Shown: positions 13,053 through 24,009 of the stretch, in pieces | Numbering within the stretch: the first letter of the stretch is position 1 | Layout: each line of letters begins with the position of its first letter | DNA from: Chamaea fasciata | Lineage: Eukaryota; Chordata; Aves; Passeriformes; Sylviidae | Length of the DNA stretch: 64,000 nucleotides | Direction: 5' to 3' | Assembly (NCBI GenBank): GCA_029207755.1 | Contig: JARCOQ010000002.1 | Coordinates: forward strand, 59,201,576-59,265,575 | Position numbers and translations under genes: made by a program | The notes under the pieces: generated by a model | Database searches by the model: none | What the model was told of the DNA's origin: nothing | Seen by the model: the letters and a program-made list of their open reading frames with translations, nothing else

Positions 13053-13354
13053 GAGGAAGGAAGGAAGGAAGGGAGGAAGGGAGGAAGGGAGGAAGGGAGG
13101 AAGGGAGGAAGGGAGGAAGGGAGGGAGGGAGGGAGGGAGGGAGGGAGGAAGGGAGGAAGGGAGGAAGGGAGGAAGGAAGGGAGGAAGGAAGGGAGGAAGG
13201 AAGGGAGGAAGGGAGGAAGGAAGGAAGGAAGGAAGGAAGGAAGGAAGGAAGGAAGGAAGGAAGGAAGGAAGGAAGGAAGGAAGGAAGGAAGGAAGGAAGG
13301 AAGGAAGGAAGGAAGGAAGGAAGGAAGGAAGGAAGGAAGGAAGGAAGGAAGGAA
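13053..13354. repeat. GGAA/GGGA polypurine microsatellite (302 nt)
   Basis: A stretch of 302 nt contains only purines on the plus strand. The left part mixes GGAA with GGGA units, including a pure GGGA block near 13121-13147 and GGAAGGGA composites. The right part (13215-13354) is 35 uninterrupted GGAA units. Because the unit length is 4, the array stays open in several frames, giving spurious Gly-Arg-Lys-Glu frames on the plus strand and Phe-Leu-Pro-Ser frames on the minus strand of 100-133 codons. Long mirror-symmetric polypurine tracts can form triplex (H-DNA), and GGAA repeats can be bound by ETS-family factors; both are general knowledge, not shown here. Confidence 0.99.
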
Positions 13355-16300
13355 CATAGGGAGAGGAAGATCACATGCTCATTAAAAAACCAAAGGAGTT
13401 GCCACAAGGAAAAGAGGTTAAAAGTCCATGATTCCATTAACTACTGCAGTTTATGCCTAGAAAACTCAGATTCAGTAAAAAATTTGTGATGCAGCAGAAT
13501 TAAGGCTGTATTGTTAAATAAGGGAAGAGATTCTTTTTCAGCATGTATAAAAAATACAGAGAAAGTGTACAGCCTGACTTTAACTTTTGCATGTCTCAAA
13601 CAGAAGATATATTTTGCTGAGACATGCAAAATAATTTTTTGACACTTGGTTTTACTAGTGAAATGTTAATGTTGTAGGACCAGAATAGTACGCTTAGTAC
13701 AGTTTCAGTGAAGAAAAAGAAATAGAGACCAAAAAAGAAGCAAAACAAGACAACCTTGATTAGTAGTTTGGTGTAGGCAGAAACAAGCGGAAGAAGCAGA
13801 AGTGGTCTTGTTTGATTTTTCTCTTTGCTTATTTCTTCCTGTTACATAACTGCAAACAATTCTCAGTCCTTAGGCATAGCTGGTGGTTTCAATTTTTCAA
13901 ATTTTTTTTCAATTTCCATTTTTGTCCTATTGCAATTCTACAGGTTGGGGAAAGGGCATGTCCCTGTCCTCTTGCCTTGCACCAGCCACCACAGCAGGCT
14001 CTGCTGTGAAAATCTATATCCCTTGTAAGAGTGGCTTGCTTATCTCCTCATGCAGCACTCACTCATGCTATAACTCATGCATCTTTACATATGCACACCA
14101 GAGGTAACAGAATACATCTTTTATGCCTTGAAGCCCTTAACAGAAGCTATAAGTGCTTCCATAATGTGGACAACTGTTAGAATACCACAGAAATCTGCAG
14201 AAACACGATAGGGAGCACTTTGCCTCTGGAAAGATAATACAATATTTTAGTAAGCATCAAAATGGTAACTTTCAGAGTAGAACTTAGACCTATCAAGAAA
14301 ACAAAAGGAATGAAGCAAGGACTTATGCAAGACACTTCCTCTTCCCTTCTTCCCTTCATTTAAATAACGTATTCTTTCAGCAAAACAGAAGCTGTGTGTC
14401 AGGGAGAGCATCAGGATCAGTAGGATATAAATGAGAGTACCAGGACATCATGACAGATTTTGAATGGCATTACATCTATTATTCATTACTTACTCACATT
14501 CAAGTATATAGTTAAGGAAAGAGATTTGACAGGCAAGACATGTACACAAATTGCCCATCAGATTATATTATCTACTACTGGAGGAACATTTTCAAAGGCC
14601 CAAAATATGATAGAGAATATAATATTCGTTGCATGTGAAGTACATAATTGTCCAAAATGCATGCTCTGAACTTTACAGCCCTTTTTATCTGCAAATTTCA
14701 AGAAATCATGAGAACTCATAGAATGTTATGTGATTTTCTAAAACAGAAGATACTTCTTCAGAAAGTATCCCGGAAGTGGAGAAACTTGCCTGGGGGAAAC
14801 GTCCAAGGATTTTTCAGGAGAACAGTTAAGGCATAAACCTAGTTCTAACTACTCATAGAATATAATGTTACCAAGACACCAGTGTTTCTGCAGTTTTCTT
14901 GTTCAAAGGGATCTCAAATTGCATCTTTCCTAGGTAGTTCAACTGATAAATTTCATTACATTTTCTAACACTACTAGCAGAACATATTTTCCTTCTTTTA
15001 TCCAGCCAAAAGGTAAATTAAACAATATATTTTGCCTTAAACAGACACTCTAGGATAAATATAAAGTATCTGAACTCTTTGTTTGCTACAACACACAGAA
15101 AATAGTTTCTTACAGCTATAGAGAAACTATTAGGAGAAACAGTCCTTTGTCATCTATGACTTGGTTTCTACTCCAGCTCAGAAAATATATAGTTTTTTTC
15201 TTCTCTACCAAAAAAGATTAAAAACAGCTTCCAAATTTTTCACATATATTTCTTTTTTGCTTATCAGAGAGATAATTGCTCAGATGTGACTGCCTTCTTC
15301 CTCTCCAGTTTCTAGTTTCATTACTACACAAACTATGGGAATTTGTACATAATATATGACAATGGTAATAAGTACAGAGAAAAAATATTTTTGTCTTCCC
15401 TTTTCGGGCTGACTCAACTACCTCTTTGCATTATGTAGGTGCACAGAACAATAAAATCAAGCACAGGACAACAATCTGTCTAGTAGCCAACTACGTTTTC
15501 ATGGACTCTCAGTTAGTGATCTTCTGTTTTATGTACATTTATCTTACATCTTTCTATAACACAAATAATATTTTTTTGCGACAACCAACAGTTATCAGAA
15601 TCATCATAATCTTTTGATTTATCTTTTACATTTATTTAAATTATTTCCCTGTTACCATGAGGAAAAAAAAGGAGATATATTTTTTGACAAATTTTACCTG
15701 AAGAAAATCCTCAATATTTAGTAGTCCAGTACATGCTGCACCTTGTATGACAGAACTGGATGCATGAATCCATACCCAGATTTCAGAAGGAAGGCTGACC
15801 AGTCTATGAAAGGATTTATGATGTGTCTGGGGAGAAAGATGGACTTAGGAAGAAATTAGCTAATTCATGTGAGACAGCGCCCAGTGAATAACTAGGTGTA
15901 GCTCACCACAGAACAATGCATTCAAGACCAACTAACAGAACTTGCATAAGGATATTTTTGGTAAAATGAGTTTATTCCTGGTGTTGGTAAGGGCAAGAGA
16001 AACTTTTTTTTTTTTTTTTACCACTTTTCAAATTCTCTCTAGGTCACATCTCACATTAGGGACTGTAACTCTGTACTGCCTGATTTACCTCCCTTTTGGT
16101 TATCATATTAAATATTCTAAGGGAATAACAAGAATATTTTGACCTTAAATAATTTTACAAAGTTGGGAAATATCAAATATTCAATGTCATAAAATTAGGC
16201 CAAATACAAGAAATTTAAAAGCAGATTACAAACAAAACAAGGGTTTCAAGCTGGAATAAGTATTTTATTCCCATAAGATCCACTTTTTAATCCCATTCAT

Positions 16301-16470
16301 AATCTTCTACACACTTATTTTAACAACTGTATAAAAATCAACAGAGAACAATATTTAGAAATAATCAACAACTATTTTGCATTTTCATATACTTTAAAAT
16401 GTTTTAGAAAAACGCATACCAGCCAAATGAAAAAAAAAATGGTATTTCAAAAATCACTGTGTGATTTTTA
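13355..16470. other. Unique sequence, nothing recognised
   Basis: AT-rich sequence; a T16 run at 16004-16019. No gene or transposon recognised. Overlapping frames at 13812-14107 reflect pyrimidine-rich sequence. Confidence 0.45.
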
Positions 16471-16555
16471 GGAGTCCTGTACTGGGCCAGACTTGAGGAA
16501 CATGATGGTCCCTTCTAACCCAGTGTATTCTATGATTCTTTGATTCTATGATTCT
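16471..16555 (+). mobile_element. CR1: CR1 LINE 3'-terminal stub
   Basis: The last ~85 bp of a CR1 copy on the plus strand: GATGGTCCCTTCTAACCCA (16504-16522) followed by the diagnostic short terminal repeats ATTCTATGATTCT, TTGATTCTATGATTCT. Extreme 5' truncation is usual for CR1 because target-primed reverse transcription stops early. Confidence 0.93.
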
Positions 16556-18494
16556 AAGTTGCTATCACGGGATATGTTACATCAGATCCTGCTATATATA
16601 TTTATTTATATTTGTATCTAAACAACCATGTTTCAAAACTATTTTTGCTACTATTAAATCTTTGTTTGAGTTTAGTTCCTTAATGCTTTCTAATCTTTTA
16701 CAAAGTCTTGAAAACTAACCTGACTAAAAACTATTAAAAACACTGAAAAAATTTTTTACGCAACCCATAAATTCCACATCATTACCATGATTTAGAGTAT
16801 CGGTAAATACAGAGTTTCTTCAGAACTGAAAATTTTGTTTTAAAATATCATACAAGAGGCTGAGACTGTTTTGTTAAGGGACCATCCTTCCAAGTACTTC
16901 TAATGTAATACTGGACTGATATAGTTTAAAATAGCTGACAACAGTCTTAAGGAGATTCACTCTGAAGATGGACCCCATCCTACTTATACAATTTTCCAGA
17001 TATCCTTATAAGAGAGAGATTTGACTTTTCACAGCAAACACAAGACATTCTCCAAATACTGCTGTAATATGAATACCTAAAATTAAATATCATTACATCA
17101 CCAGAGACGTAGCCCCCTTCCTTTAAATATTATCAGTCACACATGAATAAAGATTTATTCCACAGAAACTCATGTTCTGAAGTCTTCATATTGCAGCCTA
17201 AGCAATGCATCCAAGGAAAGGACCCACTGCACCTAAACATTACCTTTTCTGAAGCTGAGTGAGCAGCACCATATGCAGTCAGTGAAGGAAATAAGTAGGC
17301 ACTCCCAGAGGAAATTTCATGCTATCCTGAAATAGCTGTCCAAAACTTTGAGAATGAATCACTCTCTCTTGCTCACTATTTCTCAGATGTAGACGATAGC
17401 CTTAATCACTGCCTTAGTCTTGATGGCTAACTTTTAGACAAGGAAAATTAGATGAGACACTGCCTTCACCATGAAGCAGAAGAATATTTTTCTAGGGGTT
17501 TCATAGAGAAATTGAGAGTCAAAGAGAGAAAGAGCAGTCTGTAAATGAAAATATGTTAGAAATGTAGTGGTTTTACACACCAAGACTAGTCAGAAGTAGA
17601 AAGCCAGCATTATCTGGAGCATATTACTAAAACAGGAAGGATTTGTGGCATTTGCTAGGTTTTCTAAGTGTTAGTGGAAGTGCCTGAAGAAATTTCTCAT
17701 GGGTTGTATAACCTACCACAGAATGCAGTATGAATAATACTTGGCAAAATCTGCCACAGATTTTCATTAGCACCAGCTAAGAGTATCTCTGAAACACTAC
17801 ATTTATATTTAGAAAGCATACGTAAAAATTACACCCCACCCTCCCTCTTGTCCTAAAATCACATGCAGTGCATGATTTTAAAAGTCTATAAAAATGGTAA
17901 ATCAGGCACTACTTATGCAGTGCTTGCCAATTAGACTGGAGGAGGTCAGAAACATTAAAAGGCATTGTAGAAGCAGCTTCAGATATGCCATCCATTCTGT
18001 GTGTCTGTTGAAGAAAACAATGTGCTGTATCCAAGAGCACTTTGTCCCAAAGTGACTAATGATGCTGCTGCAGTGTATTTGGAGGAGGGCATGTTAGGCA
18101 TAAAGAATCAGGATCCTCAGCAAGAAGCACAGCAGAAATCAGAGAAGTATATTCTAACCACAGAGAAGAGACAGGGGAGATTAATAGGATAAAAGAGGTG
18201 ATTTCTTCACCTAAGACTCAAGAAAAGACATAGGCACATAACAGGTATACAGTCTGCTAGGGGTTTACCCTGTTCATTTTATATATACATATTTAAGGAT
18301 TGTGATGCTGAAACAGCTTCTCTTCCAATGCAAATAAAATTATGGCATGAAAACTCCAGGAATTAAGGCAAGTATTTATAAGTTCTGAAGTTCATTTTTC
18401 CTGTGTTCCACTTTGGTTAGCTGTATTTTGCCTGGAATTGCAATATATCAACAGCAGCAGTAATTAAAGGAAAAGGTTTCACAGAAGTAGACAA
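16556..18494. other. Unique sequence; small hairpin at 17854-17880
   Basis: No gene recognised. The only structure noted is a near-perfect inverted repeat, TAAAATCACATGCA facing TGCATGATTTTA, at 17854-17880. Confidence 0.4.
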
Positions 18495-18590
18495 CCACAG
18501 ATCAGAGAAATAAGGGCTGGCACAGACCTCTGGAGGTCATCTAGTCCAACACCCCCTTCATGGCAGGACCTTTGCTGCAATAGCCAAGTA
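18495..18590 (-). mobile_element. CR1: CR1 LINE 3'-terminal fragment
   Basis: Antisense CR1 tail: CACAGATCAGAGAAATAAGG, then GACCTCTGGAGGTCATCTAG (18525-18544) and TCCAACACCCCCTTCATGGC. The right boundary is uncertain; sequence beyond about 18590 no longer matches. A 107-codon minus-strand frame next to it (18593-18916) has no recognisable domain. Confidence 0.9.
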
Positions 18591-19610
18591 GGTCAATATT
18601 TGACTAGACTGGCCAAGTTTTGCGTAACCGCCAGGATGGTGATTAGCACAGTTTCACTGAGCAACATTTCTTTGTGCTCCCCAACCCTTCCTAGGGTGAT
18701 GCTTTTCCAAACCTGAAGGTCTGACCTTCCCGAGCCATGAGTCATGTCTGTTGTCTTACCATAATCAAAATACACCCCACACCTTGTTCTTCTTTCCATC
18801 ACTCCAGCATGAACTATCTTATACAAGGTCTCCATGTAATCCCTTAGTGTTCCATCTATACTAGGATTCAGTAATCCCATCATTTGTGCAGCTGCTGTTG
18901 TCTTAAATAGAGACATCAGACTACTCCTGAATTATTTAGGAGATACAACAATAGAAAATTAATTTTCACAGTTCACAGCTGTTAACTCATGAGGAACTGA
19001 TTTTATGACCTTTTCTGGTTTGAAGGATAGGTACCATGACTGCATAACAGCAGACAAACTTCTACACTTCCTCATGGCACCTTATAGGCAAGAGTGTACA
19101 CAAAATTCTTCTGTTGTGCCTTTGCAATATACTGCTGGCTCCCTTCATCACAAGCATGGCTTTGCCCTGTGGGCTTTTGTTTTATTGCTCATTTGTTTCC
19201 TTCTCAGTCTCCTCATTTGTTTTCCTGGCTGTAGATCTTATCCTACTCATTTTTCTAAGGAAAATTGTCCTTGACTGTTTCTCTTTCCTCACCCCCCACC
19301 TACACCAATGAATTCCCTTTACCATTGCTCTATCCCTTTGGTCACTTTGCACCATGGCATCTGTGCAATATTGCTGTATTCATTAATAACTTCCCTGACT
19401 ATTTTCACAATGGAAGAAGACAGCTAAAGAGTCTTTGAGGAGCGGTTTAGAAAAACACCTGTCTTCATTTTGATAAAATAATGAACAGATTTTCCTTGAC
19501 TCAGGTAATAAACAATAGTTAATAAAAATTAAATGGAAGCAAGTGTCAGCAGTCACAAGTTGCTCCGAAATGTGTTTGTCTTTATATAGTAGTTATTATA
19601 TAGAATTATT
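18591..19610. other. Unique sequence, no supported gene
   Basis: Contains a 107-codon minus-strand frame (18593-18916) and an 89-codon plus-strand frame (19005-19274) with a hydrophobic stretch. Neither has a recognised domain, splice context or composition that separates it from chance. Confidence 0.4.
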
Positions 19611-19640
19611 ATTATATAATAATAATTATTATTATATAAT
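19611..19640. repeat. 30-bp perfect AT palindrome
   Basis: The 30 bases at 19611-19640 equal their own reverse complement: ATTATATAATAATAA on the left, its complement on the right, with no loop. It overlaps a second perfect palindrome of 24 bp (19604-19627) and sits in a TTA/TAA-rich run from about 19582 to 19644. It could extrude as a cruciform. It is most simply an expanded ATT microsatellite folded on itself. Confidence 0.95.
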
Positions 19641-19644
19641 TCTA

Positions 19645-21602
19645 GCATGTCTTTTATTAAGGATTTTCAGTGTGTTCACTAACCTGATGACATAACAGTC
19701 CATGCAGTTATCACCACTGCATCTTGAAAATATTAAGTGCTAATTGTAATGCTTAAATCAGAATCATAGTCATGTTTAGAAATACAAATAAACCTTTTGG
19801 ATGTAAAAATGACAGAGATATTGTATTATATTGCTGTCCCTTTTGTCAAATATTTTTTCCTCTCCAAGGTTTGTTGCACATTGCCCAGAAATGAAATGAG
19901 CACACAGATGATCTCCTGAGAAGTCTGCTAAATCAGATTTTCATAGCAGATCCACTAACTCAGATGTAAGGTTAATTCTCAGCCCTGGCAATAGATCCAA
20001 TAAAAACCTGTGTGTCAGGAATTAGTGAGTTTGCATGTTATCAAATAGATGCATCGCAGAAGTCTTCAGCTAGACTACCACAGACAAAGAGATGGTCTTT
20101 GCAACTGATGAAGGTTACCCTATGAAACATCCTGATCTTTTTATCTTACTTGAACTCATGCATTAAAAAGTATGACACACTGAGTGTGTAACCTGGCTGG
20201 TTTTCAGCCTCATCTCAGATATTTATTCATATTTCTTTGGCTTTCCTCTTCCTTTCTCCATTCCACCACTACATTTGGAGTTTCACACATGAGAAATGTA
20301 GGCAAATGGTTGCATTGCCATTAATTCCCTGAATTTGGCACTTAGAGGACCAGAAAAAACAGACAGTGTGAAGGGGAAATCTGTCTAGATCGGTGCCTTT
20401 GAGTCACCCAAGCAGGAGTGACAAGCTGCTTCTTCTCCCAGGGTGGAGTTTTTATATATCTATAACAGACTGACATCTGACTATCACAGATGTCCTAAGG
20501 TCTCAGAATAATGCATTCAAGAATTCAGACAGAAAACTCTCTTGATTAATGGCTATAATCTGCCTATTTTTTCTTAAGGTTTTCTTTTCCCATATGGAGA
20601 AGACCCTGATTACTTTGAGAGTTGTATCCTTGTCTCTGTCTATTTTCTTTCTGTGAAATGCTCAGTAACAATACATCCTGCACTCTTCTTGTCTCTGCTT
20701 CTCAAGAGCCTTTTCAGCCCTTGCAGTGTTGATCTAAACCAATATAATAGGTTATGTTGTCCACTTAAGTGCTGCTGGTCCTGGACAGGTAGCATTCAGG
20801 TCTTACTTTTAAGTTTCCATCATGAAGTGAAACAGATACCTTTCAGATGCCTTTTACTTGCTGTCTGATTTACCTCCATGGAATGGGCACAAAGTCTCTC
20901 TTTCTTAAATGAAGTCAAGACAAACAGGAACTGACAGCTTCCTTGCTCACAATTTCTGTGCTGAACTCTTTGACATGGCCAAGATTCCTCTCTGAGGTAC
21001 ATGCTGTCTGCTGCTTACCATATGTATTTCTGTCTCAGCTACAGACTGATCCAAACAGTACCAGTATCTATGAATCTGCAAGGGAAAGCTTTAGGATTGT
21101 CAGGCCCTTCTTTGCATCAGGTCATGTTTACATAGCTCCAACTATATTAGTACAAAAAGAAATATAAGCATTGCTTGCATTTAGAGCTTGCCTATGTGTG
21201 GAAATCCAGAGAAATAATTACTCAGTAGTAACTCAGACATTCATGGTTAGCATATAAATGCTTTCTTATTTCAGACCTGAGGAAGTATTACACAATAATT
21301 TAAAAAAAAAGATACTCCTTAAAGTATGTTCCCAGTAAGCTGTTGTAGAATGCCTGTTCTAGTGTATATTAATATTTTCTAGTGGTTTCTGGATTATGTA
21401 CATAATGGTGGACATATCCCACATTACTTTACACGTTAGTTGTCTTATTTTTGGCTAAACTATTGAAACAAGGCAAAATCCCTTCAATAAGTGATTCACA
21501 TTTTAGAAGACAATGTTCTTTTCAGATTTGCATGAAAAGACCTGGGGCTGTTGCTGACACCTACTTGAAGAGCCAAAAACTGTGCCCATGAAGCAAAGAA
21601 GA
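19645..21602. other. Unique sequence, nothing recognised
   Basis: AT-rich sequence without a supported gene, RNA or transposon. Confidence 0.45.
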
Positions 21603-22148
21603 CATCCTGGGCTGTATTTGGAGGAGCATTGCCCCCAGGTTGAAGTAGGTGATCTTTGCTCTCTCCTCAGCACTGGTGAGGCCACGCATGGGGTTTTGTG
21701 TCCAGCTCTGCACTCCTTGGTAAAAGAGAGACAGAGATATACTGGAAAGAGCCCAGTATATGGCCACAGATATCTTTAAAGGACTTGAGCCTCTGTGAGA
21801 AAAAGGCTGAGAGCTGAGACTGTTTAGCCTGGTAAAGAGAAGGCCTGGGGTAACCTTTCTAATGCATATAAATACATGAGGAAAGAGCACAATTACAGAG
21901 ACAGGCTCTCTTCAGTGGTGCTTAGTAATAGGACCACGGGCAATGGGTACAGATTGAAATATGGGTGGAGCCATATGAGTATCAGGAAACACTTTCTTCT
22001 TTTTCCTTCCTTGGAGATACTCAGAAATTGTCTCAACATAGTCCCAGGCAACCAGCTCTAGGTAGCCCTGCCTGAGCAGAGATGTTGGACCAAATGACCC
22101 CCAGAGATCCCTTTCAACTCCAACCATCCCCTCACTCTGTGATTCTGT
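21603..22148 (+). mobile_element. CR1: CR1 LINE fragment with internal deletion
   Basis: Plus-strand CR1, about 545 bp. It begins in the C-terminal part of the reverse-transcriptase ORF: CTCAGCACTGGTGAGGCCAC (21666-21685) encodes the conserved ALVRP box. It continues through GAGACTGTTTAGCCTGG near 21818, ATATAAATACATGAGG near 21868, GGCTCTCTTCAGTGGTGC near 21903 and ATCAGGAAACACTTTCTTC near 21980. It ends in GAGCAGAGATGTTGGACCAA (22075-22094) and a CTCTGTGATTCTGTT terminus at 22135-22149. After 21998 the sequence jumps directly to TCCTTGGAGATACTC, so the segment normally lying between these points (about 50-60 bp, judged from the remembered consensus) is missing. The reading frame is broken in several places. 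Frames at 21561-21890 minus and 21912-22178 minus are antisense shadows. Confidence 0.95.
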
Positions 22149-22774
22149 TCCTAAAAGTGGCACACAATGATGCACCAATCTGAAAATAATAAGGCCTGTG
22201 TAAATTTGACTCTTTGGCTTTCAACATTTTTTATTGTAATATTAAAACTATGATATATGCATTCATGTGTATTGTATTCCTGTATATCTTCATTAATATC
22301 CATAACTCTATATATGAGAAATAATAAAATCAGCAATTAGTTTAAAGATATGTTAAAGTATATTATATATGATTAATATTCTACAAAACACAAAAAATCC
22401 CCATGCATCCACTGGCTGACCAAAAAAAATCAAAATACACTTACAGTTCAAAACAGAACAATCATCATTTAAACAGAAAAATGTGAGTATACATCCATAG
22501 CCTTAATTTAAAAATACTCATCAAAATATTTGTCATTTCAGATATTCACAAGGAAATAGCACCTAAGCAAGAAAACTATGAATTGTAGGAAACAGTAACG
22601 TCTGATGAAATAATTACTGGATCCGGTTTTTTAATATTCTGATGAAGAGATAGGGAAAAAAAAAATTTTAGGTTTTTTGTTGGTTTTTGTTTTTGCTTTT
22701 GTTTTCAAGACAAGCAATGATTACAGATGAAACTGATTTTATATTGCAATTAAAATGTGAAAGGCCTTACCTTT
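22149..22774. other. Unique AT-rich sequence
   Basis: Nothing recognised apart from short A and T runs. Confidence 0.45.
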
Positions 22775-22848
22775 TGTGTATGTATGTATATGCATATATG
22801 TATATATGTATGATCCCGTATGTATATGTGTGTGTATATATATATGTG
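22775..22848. repeat. TA/TG/TATG microsatellite
   Basis: Alternating pyrimidine-purine tract (TGTATGTATATGCATATATG-type units, ending in TGTGTGTATATATATATG) with one interruption, GATCCCG, near 22812. It explains the Tyr/Ile-rich frames on both strands. Confidence 0.95.
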
Positions 22849-23977
22849 AACCCTCAGCATGTTTACCAAAATGAAGTTATAGCCCATATATAGAAATTCA
22901 ATAACAACAGAAAAGTAAAATGGCATTAATTTATATTTTGACAAAAGGCAGAGTACCTTGTCATTAAAAAATTATCATTTGTACATGGTGGAAATTCAAT
23001 AGGAGTGAATGGGAGACTCACCATTATGGTGAGGTCTCAGCTACACCTTAGTAACTACAGTAAAGCCCAAAGTTACTGTGAACAGTAGCAGTTTAAAGTC
23101 AGTCTTCTGTTTCACAGATAGGTAAAGATAAAATGGAAACAACCATTAAAAATAAACAAAGTAATCTGTGGTGTTTCTATAAAATATTTCAATCTAAGAA
23201 CAAGGGCTTTATTTAATAGAGAAGTTTGTTCTTTTCTTTCTTTTCATCCTAAAAGGCTACTTCTAGAAGTAAAATTGTATGTAAAAATAATTCTGTCAGT
23301 AAGACAGAAGAAAAACATATCTTAAAACTGCAATTACTAAAAATGAGCTACAGCCACTTCACAGGTTTAAAGGTAACTGTCTTTCTTTCAGTCTTTTTTC
23401 TTTTAATATCCCTGACTCAGAGGAACTTAGGCAAGATCATCTCAGAAGGACTAAGTGTTCCCTAAGAACCTTTAGATTAATCTGCTACAGCCACTTTCCA
23501 AATTCCAGAACACATACCTAAAACAATTTAGTCAGCTCAGGATAAATGCTTTTGGTGATAAACTTTCATTGGGAAATATCTAGAGAAAATGAAATTAACT
23601 CTTTTTTTATTGTGTCTATGAACTTAATGAACACCTGTAGACTGAAGGCTGAGTTTCCCTCTCCCCATTTCAATGAATACTTTCATTCAGTTCTTCATCG
23701 CAAATGTTGATGAAGCATTCCCTGGGGGCCTCAGTTCTTCCTACCTAAATCTGAGGGCTTTCCTCTGTTTGGAAAGTGACAGTCTAAACTTTCTTTTCAA
23801 TCAAATAGTGAGAGAAAAATGACCCCAAAGGGATTTTCAATCTACGTCACTTGGAAGTGCCTCCCCATCTCCTTTGTAGAGAATTTGAATCAGCTGCAGT
23901 CATATTTGGATGTCTTATGTAAGATCTTTAAACTAGATTGAATGTATTCAGGACTAAGTTCCTGAAGTCTTTTTCTC

Positions 23978-24009
<32 letters not shown>

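Noticed and set aside
13020..13437. Gly-Arg-Lys-Glu and Phe-Leu-Pro-Ser repeat 'proteins' of 100-133 codons
   Set aside because: They are translations of the GGAA/GGGA microsatellite, open in several frames on both strands because the unit length is not a multiple of three and contains no stops.
18593..18916. 107-codon minus-strand frame next to a CR1 tail
   Set aside because: No match to CR1 ORF2 or any family I recognise; probably chance extension beside the repeat.
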